In this document: positions 1 through 9,555 of the stretch, piece after piece
Numbering within the stretch: the first letter of the stretch is position 1
Layout: each line of letters opens with the position of its first letter
Source of the DNA: Agrocybe praecox
Taxonomy: Eukaryota > Basidiomycota > Agaricomycetes > Agaricales > Agrocybaceae
DNA: 64,000 bases
Direction: 5' to 3'
Assembly (NCBI GenBank): GCA_964017145.1
Contig: OZ024842.1
Coordinates: forward strand, 2,542,001-2,606,000
Program-made: the position numbers and the translations under genes
Notes under the pieces: generated by a model
Databases searched by the model: none
Told to the model about the DNA's origin: nothing
The model's input: the letters and a program-made list of their open reading frames with translations, nothing else

Positions 1-2292
1 CAGCAGCAGAAATGAAGACTGATACAAACACAGGGGACCTTTTCTTTGACATGGGTTTCAACTTGGGAGACAATGAAGGAAAGCACCAAAATCTGCCAGC
101 TTTGAACAATCACTACGAAATTGTCCTGAGGTATGTTTGTATCTATTTTTTGGAAACGTATATTTGAAAGTAAGTAGGTACCACAAACCATCACCAGATA
201 CATTCCGTGTTGTTGGTGTTCTTGTTTGGCCCGCAAGGTGATTTGCTAGTAGCGTCATTTCTTTCAAAGAAAAGTAGATTCTAACGTCTATGAAGTATTG
301 GCGGGGTACAAGATTCAACCCCTAACTGCGACGTCGCACATGCACAACCTCTTATCTTAAACGAAGATCAAACACAGAATATCCGTTATACGTATCGCGT
401 TTCTTGGAATGTAAGTCTCAATATTGTATGTCCAGTTATCTCACTAAATTCTGCCATAGGAATCAGATACACCTTGGGTGTGTTATAGTGCACTCCATCA
501 TTCTCGAATGATATTGAATGTTAACCCCAGGCTACTCGTTGGGATAACTACCTCCACATCTTTGACCCTCGAATTCACTGGTTTAGCTTACTAAACTCTA
601 TCGCGGTCGTTATTCTACTTTGTGTCATGGTATCCATGATCCTTGTCCGCAGCGTTTCTCGTGATGTATGTCATCTCCCGTGTCTCTTGAGTTTGGGACG
701 AGCTGAACTTCTTTAGATAAATCGTTATAATGCCATCGACGTCAGCGTGTGTGAAAATTCATCCGATTCATTTGTAAAGTTGTCATAATTTTAAATCTTA
801 CAGGAGGACGTGCAAGAAGATTGGGGTTGGAAACTCATCCACGGCGAGGTATTCCGATCTCCTAGATATCCGCTAACGCTCTCAGTCTTTGTTGGAAACG
901 GCGCACAACTTGCAGTAATGGCAGCCGTGACTTTAGGTAGGGCCTCTTTCATTTGGCACGGTCATTACTGTGAACTTAAATTTCCTGTACAGTCTTCGCC
1001 TTGTTGGGTTTCCTGTCTCCGTCCAATCGAGGGTCTCTGGCTACTGTTATGATGGTTTGTTGGTCGATCTTTGGATGGTGTGTGTATAATAGCCTTGTGC
1101 AGGATCACGGCTAACATTCAACTTTTCAGTATTGGAGGCTACATTTCAAGTCGAGTGTACGCTTCTCTGGGTGGTACTAACAGGAGAAGGAATGCTTTCT
1201 TCACCGCTACCGCTATGCCAACGTAAGCTTTGATGACCCACAGTGACATTTGCTTCATGTTTATCTATCATAACAGATTCATCTTCATGGTTGTTTTTGT
1301 TTTGAACCTATTCTTGCTCTCAGCTGGATCATCCGAAGCTGTTCCTTTTGGTAAAAAATGCGCTAATTTCTTTGCGTTATTGATTTCTTATGACTATCCA
1401 TAAAGGTACAATGGTGTTGATCATCGTTCTCTGGTTTGGTATTTCTGCACCTTTGTCGGTGATTGGTTCATACTTTGGGGCCAAGCATGGGGTACGCTGG
1501 AATTAATATCAACAAGTCAGGAAATGCCCGCCATTTGCTGACTCTTCTTATAGGGCATCCAAAATCCCGTCCGAGTAAATCCTATTCCCCGTCAGATTCC
1601 TCCAGGTCCAAAATATCTAAGACCATGGGTCGGTAATTTCGTTGCCAAACTTTTGAAATGGTCTCAGTTTTGTCTTTTCAGGCAGCATCACTACTCAGTG
1701 GAATTCTTCCCTTCGGTGCGTCTTATTTTTAATATTTCCATGGTTTTATGTTCTCGCTCTCTTATCTTGCTCCTCTTACCTCTTAGGTGCTGCTTTCGTG
1801 GAACTTTATTTCGTCTTGTCAAGCCTCTTTGCATCTAGAGCTTACTATGCTTTCGGATTTCTCGCTATTACAGCATGGATAGTTGGGCTGACAACAGCAA
1901 CAGTTACAATTTTGTTCACATATTTCCTTCTCTGTGCCGAAGAATACCGGTGAGGGCATCCTCCATCCATTCGCCTTCTGAACGTATTGGTACTGACCAG
2001 TCATAGTTGGCATTGGAGGGCTTTCATGATTGGAGGCGGCAGTGCCTTCTGGGTTTTGGCATATGGTCTATTCTATTGGGCAACGCAATTAACACTGCAT
2101 TCCCTGTCGAGCATCGCATTGTATTTGGGATATCTCTTCCTATTAGCTCTCCTCGACTTTTTGGTAACAGGCGAGTTTCTGAATGCCTATACACATATAT
2201 TAGCATACTCAAAAAAATTTCCAGGCACAATCGGATTCTTCGCTGCATATTGGATTGTGCGAAAATTATATACAGCTATTCGTGTTGACTAG
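1..2292 (+). CDS. Transmembrane 9 superfamily protein (EMP70/TM9SF), 5'-truncated by window edge
   Basis: Polytopic endosome/Golgi membrane protein of the nonaspanin family, implicated in sorting of membrane proteins. About 484 codons can be assembled from 16 exons: 3-130, 178-237, 296-410, 460-477, 531-665, 717-740, 804-936, 993-1077, 1130-1222, 1277-1350, 1406-1491, 1554-1628, 1682-1715, 1787-1949, 2007-2170, 2225-2292; their total is an open frame ending in TAG at 2290-2292. Family landmarks are the luminal RYTYRVSW, then WATRWDNYL before the first membrane span, EDVQEDWGWKLIHGEVFR, and the C-terminal TGTIGFFAAYWIVRK. The usual length is about 600-650 aa, so roughly the first quarter, with the signal peptide, lies left of the window. 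Two exons are only 18 and 24 nt, and the last intron uses a GC donor. It converges with the gene at 2378-4154, with 85 bp between stops. Confidence 0.93.
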
Positions 2293-2377
2293 CTGTATAG
2301 TCGCAAGTATATTTATTATATGGGATCCATTATAATCATATTTATTTATAAGTAGACGAGATATCAAGGACAATCGT

Positions 2378-4154
2378 TTACTCCATGGCGGCCAAGACCA
2401 TCATCTTGTCCTTCCCAGCACGCAGAATGATCACCTTCGAGTCGAGTAGATCAGTTTCTGAAGCAGTATATTGTGTATCTTGTAAAGCATGGCCGTTCAA
2501 ATATAATCCACGCGATGCAACAAGGTTGCGAGCGACAGCTGTGAAAGATACTGTTAGTTACAAAATGCGAAGACGCACACTTGCTTACAATTCGATGCCA
2601 CTAAACCGTGCTTAGCTGCCAACTTGGGAACAGGCGTTCCAAGGATGTCCGCCCTTGTTGTCTTAACTAAACGAGGGTCATTTGCAAAGGCCGAAATAAT
2701 TTCGTCGGCTTTGAGGTCTTTGTACTGGGAACCAAATAGCAACTTTGTCATGACAGTAGCTTGCGTAACGCCGATTTCTAAGAGTTATGTCAGAAAAGAA
2801 ATTTGACGAGTCGTAAGCTAGTTGAATCACTTAAATGGACCATTTCAGTAACCTCCATTGCAAGACGATGTTGTGCCACTCGTTTTTCAGGTGCGGACTT
2901 ATGGAAGAATAATGATCAGTACAAAGAAAGTCATTAAGCACACGAAGACTCACGTTATGAAGCTCAAGCAACCCTGCGACCTGGTCAGACGACATCAATG
3001 TGAAGAGATGCAAATATTTTGATACATCTGCATCTGTCACCCTTAAGAAATACTAGAAAGAATATCAGCAACATGGCAAAAGGAAGATTTCACGACACAT
3101 ACCTGATAGAAATCAAAAACACTCGTCAAGTTTGAATCCAACCAAACAGCGTTCCCTGCACTCTTCCCGAACTTTTCGCCTGTAGAAGTCGTTAACAGAG
3201 GGGTAGTAATCCCAAACGCATCTACGGAAGCTTGTTCCGCGTTGCTATTGTTCGTCTCCTTTTTGCCAATCAACTCCAGTCCGGCCACAATATTCCCCCA
3301 TTGATCTGACCCGCCAATCTGGATGGTGCAACCGAAGTGCTTGTGCAGATGATAGAAGTCATAGGCTTGTAGAAGTTGGTACGTAAATTCGGTAAATGAC
3401 AAGCCTTGTTGAGAGCTTAATCGAGAACGGACGCTGAATGTAACGGGGTAAGTGAATTTTGAGGGCTGACTCTTGTGAGGCGACATACCTGTCCCTGTTC
3501 AGCATCGTATTGACGCGTGCGTGGACTCCAACTTGCTGTAGAAAATCCAGGAGGTTAAAGGACTCGTGCCATTCCAAGTTACTGACTACTCGTGGCTCTG
3601 AGTAGGCGGTTCCTTCTGGAGCTACGACTGGGCGGCTGGATGCATACAGTAGAGCTCGTTCGAAGAACTGTTGTATACTCGCAGTCAAACTGACGACATT
3701 TTCTTCGACTTGTTTTATTTCAGCGAGCTGGCGTTCGACTAAGCGACCAGATGGGTCTCCAACGCGTCCGGTTGCACCTCCTATCTGAAAATAATTTGTC
3801 TTCTGACAAGTGGGATCTGTCGAAGCGGCTTACCAGGGGAACAATTCCATGCCCACGAAGTTGAAAGTGGAGGAGGCACAATAGAGGTATAAGATGACCA
3901 ATGTGCAGAGACTTGGCCGTTGGGTCCACTCCCACATATACAGTCTGTTTTTTCGACGCGACGGCCTTCTCAAGCAGATCGCGTCTTTGGGTAACTTGAG
4001 CTTCGGAAGCTAACGAGGAAATCTACGATTTAACAGACCTCGACACGTCCTGGATAAATCCTCTCTGAGTGAGGTCTTCTAGTAAGGGTTTTGGTGTATG
4101 GTATTGTCGAAGCAGAGAGAATCTGTGAAATCCATGTCGTTGTCTAAACCACAT
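2378..4154 (-). CDS. MSY1: Mitochondrial tyrosyl-tRNA synthetase
   Basis: Class I aminoacyl-tRNA synthetase that charges mitochondrial tRNA-Tyr. The translation begins [12 protein letters not shown], a basic amphipathic start typical of a mitochondrial presequence; the ATG is at 4152-4154. The HIGH motif appears as SLHIGHL, the tyrosine-binding region as IGGSDQWGN, and the KMSKS loop as KFGKS, the variant seen in bacterial-type TyrRS. The C-terminal S4-like RNA-binding segment ends with [18 protein letters not shown] and TAA at 2378-2380. Intron 1 (4038-3985, 54 nt) contains an in-frame TAG, so it must be spliced; splicing joins QDVSR to DLLEKAV, which fits the family. Five or more further short introns are needed. 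It diverges from RPS23 across about 330 bp. Confidence 0.93.
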
Positions 4155-4486
4155 GAGTGGAGAAGTGCAGTGCAAAACGTGATGCTCTCATCAGTCTCGA
4201 TTTGGCCTGTTCATTACGGCATTGTCGAGGGCGTCGCTCAGTGCGAAAACAAAATGGCTTCTCAGTCTCCAAATGGCCTCAGGATAATTCATGTGCTGGG
4301 AGGAAAAATATCTCAAGATTATAGATATAACATGGTTGAAAATTAAGAGCATTCTATGCTTCTCAGTTCACGCGTACGGGTCATGTGATGTCTGAGTTTC
4401 AATGCCTTACAGTTTTTGAAATAAGGTTCTCCGGCTGTTTCCTGAGCAGCCTATCGCCCCCATCACCATCGACAACCACCACAAGA
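4155..4486. other. Divergent intergenic region MSY1/RPS23
   Basis: A 332-bp spacer between the two start codons that must hold both promoters. A short open frame runs through it on the plus strand (to 4346), but it overlaps the MSY1 start and has no recognisable content. Just upstream of RPS23 lies a C-rich stretch (cctatcgcccccatcaccat, 4450-4469), which may mark the transcription start. No clear TATA box is visible. Confidence 0.4.
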
Positions 4487-5147
4487 ATGGGCTGTACGTC
4501 GTACTCAACGCTGTCGCCCTATTGAAACGCTAATTCATGTCTTTATCCAGCCAACAAACCTCGTGGTCTTCAAGCCGCCCGAAAGCTTCGGACTGACCGC
4601 AAGGAAAACCGATGGGTAAGATTGTCTGAAATACACCGCGATTCGATACAGAGAACTCACCACTCAATTCGATAGGCCGACAAAGCCTACAAAAAGCGTG
4701 CCCTTGGCAACATCTACAAGACCTCCCCCACTGGAGGATCCTCGCACGCTAAGGGTATCGTCCTCGAAAAAGTCGGTGTCGAGGCCAAACAACCCAACTC
4801 TGCCATTCGCAAGTGTGTCCGTGTTCAATTGATTAAGAACGGAAAGAAGGTCACCGCTTTCGTGCCTGTACGTTTCTTGCATCTTTTCTGTTAATTCTGA
4901 CGGAATCTGAATTTGACGCAGAACGATGGTTGCCTCAACTTTGTCGACGAGAACGACGAAGTCCTTATCTCTGGCTTCGGTCGTCGCGGAAAGGCCAAGG
5001 GTGATATTCCCGGTGTGCGATTCAAGGTTGTGAAGGTGTCTGGTGTCGGTCTGTTGGCCTTGTGGAAGGAGAAGAAGGTTCGTCGATTACCATGGCGTAG
5101 TGTGCTAACGTTGCTTACTGTTACCTTAGGAAAAGCCCAGATCATGA
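4487..5147 (+). CDS. RPS23: 40S ribosomal protein S23 (uS12)
   Basis: Universally conserved protein of the small-subunit decoding centre. Five exons (4487-4493, 4551-4615, 4676-4867, 4922-5077, 5130-5147) sum to 146 codons, giving 145 aa, the usual eukaryotic length. The product starts [20 protein letters not shown] and ends KEKKEKPRS. The loop containing [15 protein letters not shown] and FVPNDGC holds the proline that is hydroxylated in other eukaryotes. The first coding exon is only 7 nt (ATGGGCT), so a plain ORF search misses the start codon. All donors and acceptors are canonical. Confidence 0.97.
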
Positions 5148-5554
5148 ATATATTCATCGTTTTTTTCCCGGTTTTTTACAAGCATTATGTTCTACTGCAT
5201 GTCCCTCGAACTTGTATGCTTTACCTATGACATGTCTGTTGTTCTTGCTTGAGCTGTCTACACTTGGGAACGTACGATTTTGCTTCTCATCTAAAGGTGC
5301 CGAGGCCCGAGCACCTTGTACCCACCATATGCTGATCACGGAATCGATCTGGAACGAGCCGCATACTATTTAGATTGTTCGATTAGCGACAAGGATAGAA
5401 AATGAATCTGTCGGGTTTGTGAATATAATTGATTGATGTTCACGTTCAGGAGTCAAGTAGATCTCCGAGATACACGAATGATGACCTTAAATCTCACAGG
5501 AGATATTCATATATAAAAGGCATGAAGAAGATTGTCAATGAATTGTAAAAGAAC
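5148..5554. other. Intergenic region RPS23 to transglutaminase-like gene
   Basis: A 407-bp spacer with RPS23 3' UTR sequence followed by the promoter of the next gene. No coding potential is evident; short frames on both strands lack recognisable content. A TATA-like element near 5510 is listed separately. Confidence 0.4.
5510..5520 (+). promoter_or_regulatory. TATA-box candidate upstream of the transglutaminase-like gene
   Basis: The sequence TATATAAAAGG lies 35-45 bp before the ATG at 5555. It matches the canonical TATA consensus closely. If it is used, the 5' leader would be very short, under about 20 nt, so the true start site needs RNA evidence. Confidence 0.45.
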
Positions 5555-7014
5555 ATGTCTGTTCGTCCTCCTGTTCCACGTAGATTGGCACCGTCCACTC
5601 CCACAGAAGATGTGCAACAATACCCTAAGAAACCAAGTTTCACCATTGGACGAGGTAGGTGAACAGTCGACACAGCGAGCATAATACCATGGCCAACTTC
5701 TCACATATAGAGCGCCCGCCACCATCTTTGCCTCCTCGTGGACGTGTTGTTCCGCCCACCACCACGGATATTATTCCAGACATAACAAGATTGCTGGCCA
5801 GAAAGCCACCCCCACCGCCTGTGGCAACTCAATTGCCTATAGTGTCGCAACCGACATCTATTGGGACTCCAAGGCCGGGTATGGCGTTTACCCCGTTCGC
5901 TGCTGCTATGCAGACAGCACCACCTACCCCTCCCCCAGTGAATTTTGCTTCTAAGCCGACCGTCAATTTGAATCTAGTTGAGGCTGAGCTTGAGCCTACA
6001 TTTGAATTGATGACCACCACACCGTCATGTCTGCAGTGTAGAGACTTTTCAGCGGTCGATGCACATGCAGCCTCTTTTCCTCGTCACACTGTAAGGTCTG
6101 TCGAAGAATTGGCTTATGCTCTGGCCGAACCGTTCACAGAAGAAATGGACAAAGCCCGAGCCGCATTCACCTGGCTACATTATAATGTAGCATACGACAC
6201 CGAATCCTTTTTCTCAGGAAACCTTCAACCTTCGACCGCGGATTCGACATTGACCTCTGGTCTTGCTGTGTGCGACGGATATGCAGGGTTATATGAACGC
6301 TTATTAGACTTGATGGGTTTACAAGCCCACAAGGTCACCGGCCATGGTAAAGGATATGGTTATCGGGCGCTTGAAGATGGCGAACCGCTTCCAGAGATGA
6401 AAGGCAACCACGCATGGAACTGCATCTATGTCGATGGAGAATGGCGTCTAGTCGACCCTTGCTGGGGTTCGGGCAATCTAGACCAGAGTGGCGTATATAA
6501 TGCCATACTGGCACCGCAATGGTTTATTTCTTCTCCTACTCATTTTGGGATCCGCCATTTTCCCGACGATCCTTCCTTCCAGTTAACTCCCGAAGAAGTT
6601 ACTTGGGAAGAGTATATTCTTGCACCTGAAGCCCCGCAAATGCCGCCGATTGTTGACGAACTTGGGTTCGACCCTCTAACTCTCTATCCCTTCTCTAAAT
6701 TCGTCCCGGAGAGGCAATTTGTTACATTTCGTTTATCTAAGAGATGTCAGCACATGTCTATTGCGGAAGAAGATAACTATGTTTTGGTGATCAATGTAGA
6801 CAAAGAATTTACCCCTATGAGCTACGATGATGCCCAGGGGGCATGGGTGGCCAGCGTTTTCATACCCAGGTCGGGAACTGTGAATTTATACACAGTCGAC
6901 ACAATCGATGGAAAGGACGCATTTGGTGTTGGCCTTGCAGCGTACAATAAGGCGAAGGGGAGGAAAGGCATGACCTTCAAGGGGCTTTTCATCTGGACTA
7001 TAGCACATTTGTAA
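5555..7014 (+). CDS. Transglutaminase-like domain protein (kyphoscoliosis/Cyk3-type fold)
   Basis: Predicted 467-aa protein from two exons (5555-5654 and 5711-7014). The first ~120 residues are low-complexity and proline-rich (RPPPSLPPRG, KPPPPPVATQ, PPTPPPVN), typical of SH3- or WW-binding tails. The transglutaminase-like core follows at about residues 150-270, with all three positions of the catalytic triad: Cys in GLAVCDGYAG, His in KGNHAWNC and Asp in WRLVDPCWG. The C-terminal ~150 residues resemble the beta-rich region after the core in fungal Cyk3 and animal KY proteins. Cyk3 itself carries an N-terminal SH3 domain, which I do not see here, so orthology is unproven. A role in cytokinesis or cytoskeletal scaffolding is only an inference from the family. 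Confidence 0.85.
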
Positions 7015-7177
7015 CGTGAATCCAGAACAGGCGGTCATATTGGTGAGTATTAATAAACGGTAGGGAATTAGGTAGTCGTAGCGTTATGTAGGTATCAAAA
7101 GTCTTTCATGTAGAGCGAGACTGGATCACGTAACATTGTTCAGTAATGGGAATCCCATTGAGGAATCACCCTCCCAA

Positions 7178-9285
7178 CTAGACTGCGATACCCTGTCCTT
7201 CAAGGTACTTTGTCAAATCGCGAAGCAGTTCCAGCTGCTGATCCAAAGTCAGTCCGCTGACAATCATCTGAAGCACTCCGCCGACAGTAACATGATGAAC
7301 CCGAATTAAGCTGCTGTAATAGACATAGGTGAAAATGCCCATCAAGAACCTATGAAAAAAAGTAGATAAATATATGATGCAACGCACAATACAAGAAATA
7401 CTCACTGGCAATCCATGCGATCTGTCATTCCACCATGCCCTGGAATACTGTGGCCAAAATCTTTGATGTTGAATGCTCGTTTAAATCCCGATGCAAAGAA
7501 TCCTCCGAAAGGAGCGACCAATGAAGCGAAGCAAGCCAGAAACAAAAGGTGCAATTGGTAAGGTGCATAAGAAATCGTTTTGATAGTATGGCCGGACTAA
7601 TCGAACATGAGTACGGCATGTCTATGACCATGGAATCATTCCGCTTACCAAGGTAGACAGCAAGGCAGAGAACGGCTTTCCAAGTTCCAAGTTCCTCCAC
7701 ACGAAGACAGGATTTGGCGTGCAATGAGAAGAACTCCATGCACTTACACCCAGATCATGTACAGGGCAGATCATGTAGTCAAAGCGCATGAAGTATGTAC
7801 CCCAAATGACTGCAAAAATCACGGTGCTAATGAAAGCACCCACAAATCCTTCCACGGTTTTCTTTGGCGATAATTTGATTAAGGGTGTGCGACCGATGGT
7901 GACACCCCAGATATACGCAAAGCAGTCATTGCAAATAACGAGAGATGCAGGAACCCAAAACCAAATCAGGCCTTCCAAGATGTTGTTCACGATGAAGTGA
8001 CTAAAAACAAGCATTAATCTTCGGATAAAAGGGCACCAATAACCTTCTCACCTTGATACGACAATCAATAGCAAAGTCATATGAACCCAGCAGAAGAGGC
8101 CGAACTGTTGTTTGAGATATCCTTTCTTCAACGACATCACAAAACCCATAAATCCGATGATATACAGAGTGAAGCTGATCATACGGTGGTTTGTTGCAAA
8201 AGGAAGTAAATTCGCATCCGCGAACACAACATGCTGTGTGGACATAGATGAAGTTTGCTATAGAGAATAAAAGTAAGTCAATGCTTACCTTGAAATAATA
8301 GATAATGCTTTCGCCATACAGAAAGTAATTTGTGACAGCAAAGAAGTACCAATTCAGCGTTTTGCTCCACGGATCCTTGCCTTTGAGGCCCTCTGCATCC
8401 TGAGATTCGGGGGTGGCGCTTTTAAGAGAGAACAGTGCAGTGACTTCCCGATAGACCAATGTCTGACATAATAGAACCAAAAGTACCATGTATGCATGTC
8501 CAAGCAAGAGCAGGGCTACAAAGTTTTCAGATCAGATGAACCAAATGCACAGCGACTTCAAGAGTGTGCTACCTATAAAGCCTCCAATCATAATGAACGT
8601 CCATATGACACGCGTCAAAGCGTTTTGTCGTTTTTTGACCTTTTCTGCGTCTTGAACGGGGATTTCTTTCGTTGTTCCATTTACTGGGACCACTGGTTTA
8701 CGCGTCAATGGGACTTCGCTAATCTTCTCTTCAGGTACAGGCAGTTCTTGAGGGATTTCAGAAGCAGGTAAGTCCGATTGGGTCACAACATCCGCGTTAC
8801 TCTTCATTTCAGGCTCGTCATTTCCTTGCGGTAATGACGCTTCTGCAGGTTTCGGAGATTCTGGCTCTGGCTCTGGCTCTTGGTGTGACTGGGGTACGGC
8901 TGGTACACTAGGTTCGGGTGTTTGTACAGCAGGCAGGGAATTAGCGTTGTCTTGCGACTTAGCATTAGCCTCCGCTTTTCTTGCTTCAGCTCTCAGCTGT
9001 TTCTGTCTTTGCTTTTGTTCAATACGCGCAAGCTTTTGAGCCTTTTTGATTGCAGATTTTGTTGGTTTAGGCGGTTCTTGGGACGAGCTAACGAATAGAT
9101 ATCAAAGAGTTATTCTTGCTGCGCACTAGAGGAACGACAAACCTCTGCCCAGCATCGCCGTCCGAGCCAGAGGGCTGCTCCTCTTCCTCGGATTCTTCGC
9201 CTAATTCTACTGCCAAAGCATCGAAAGCAGTTTTCGAGGCAAAAATAGGACGACCAGAAGCAGGAGGAGTAGCAATTCTGCTCAT
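7178..9285 (-). CDS. CDS1: Phosphatidate cytidylyltransferase (CDP-diacylglycerol synthase)
   Basis: Converts CTP and phosphatidic acid to CDP-diacylglycerol, the precursor of phosphatidylinositol and cardiolipin, in the ER membrane. The ATG is at 9283-9285 ([13 protein letters not shown]) and TAG at 7178-7180. The first ~200 residues are hydrophilic, Pro/Glu/Lys-rich and probably disordered, including an EPEPEP run from a short GGCTCT repeat. Several membrane spans follow. Signature elements are [10 protein letters not shown] and the C-terminal [18 protein letters not shown] followed by MTDRMD, the classic CTP-transferase signature. Multiple introns are present, one of them between the DRMDCQ exon and the terminal exon. 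Compared with yeast Cds1 (about 457 aa) the N-terminal extension is long, as in many basidiomycetes. It converges with the transglutaminase-like gene. Confidence 0.95.
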
Positions 9286-9335
9286 AATGACGCTCCGGAG
9301 TAAGTGTAGACTGGCGACGCAATAGTGCTCCGCTG

Positions 9336-9347
9336 GCTTTTAAATAG
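9336..9347 (-). promoter_or_regulatory. TATA-like element upstream of CDS1
   Basis: On the minus strand the sequence CTATTTAAAAGC lies about 50-60 bp before the CDS1 start codon at 9285. It resembles a TATA box; no transcription start evidence is available. Confidence 0.3.
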
Positions 9348-9555
9348 TATTTTTGGACACGCGTTCCGTTGTTTGGCGTACCTCAAGCTGGACAAACAGA
9401 ATCTCATTGTGATACGATATCAGAATCTCATGAGGAACAATATTCAAATTGTATATTCGAGTGCATCCCAAGTTGTAACTACAATTAAGGTCCATGATTT
9501 GAATAAATTACATACGAGAGAAAGCTCTAAGCCCAGTTAAGTCTAATCAAAATCG

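Noticed and set aside
4023..4038. 16-nt intron in MSY1 ending at the first TAG
   Set aside because: Too short for splicing and shifts the frame; the 54-nt intron with the CCAAAG acceptor fits length and protein family.
8871..8885. GGCTCT tandem repeat as a regulatory or mobile repeat
   Set aside because: It lies in the CDS1 coding region and simply encodes an EPEPEP low-complexity run.
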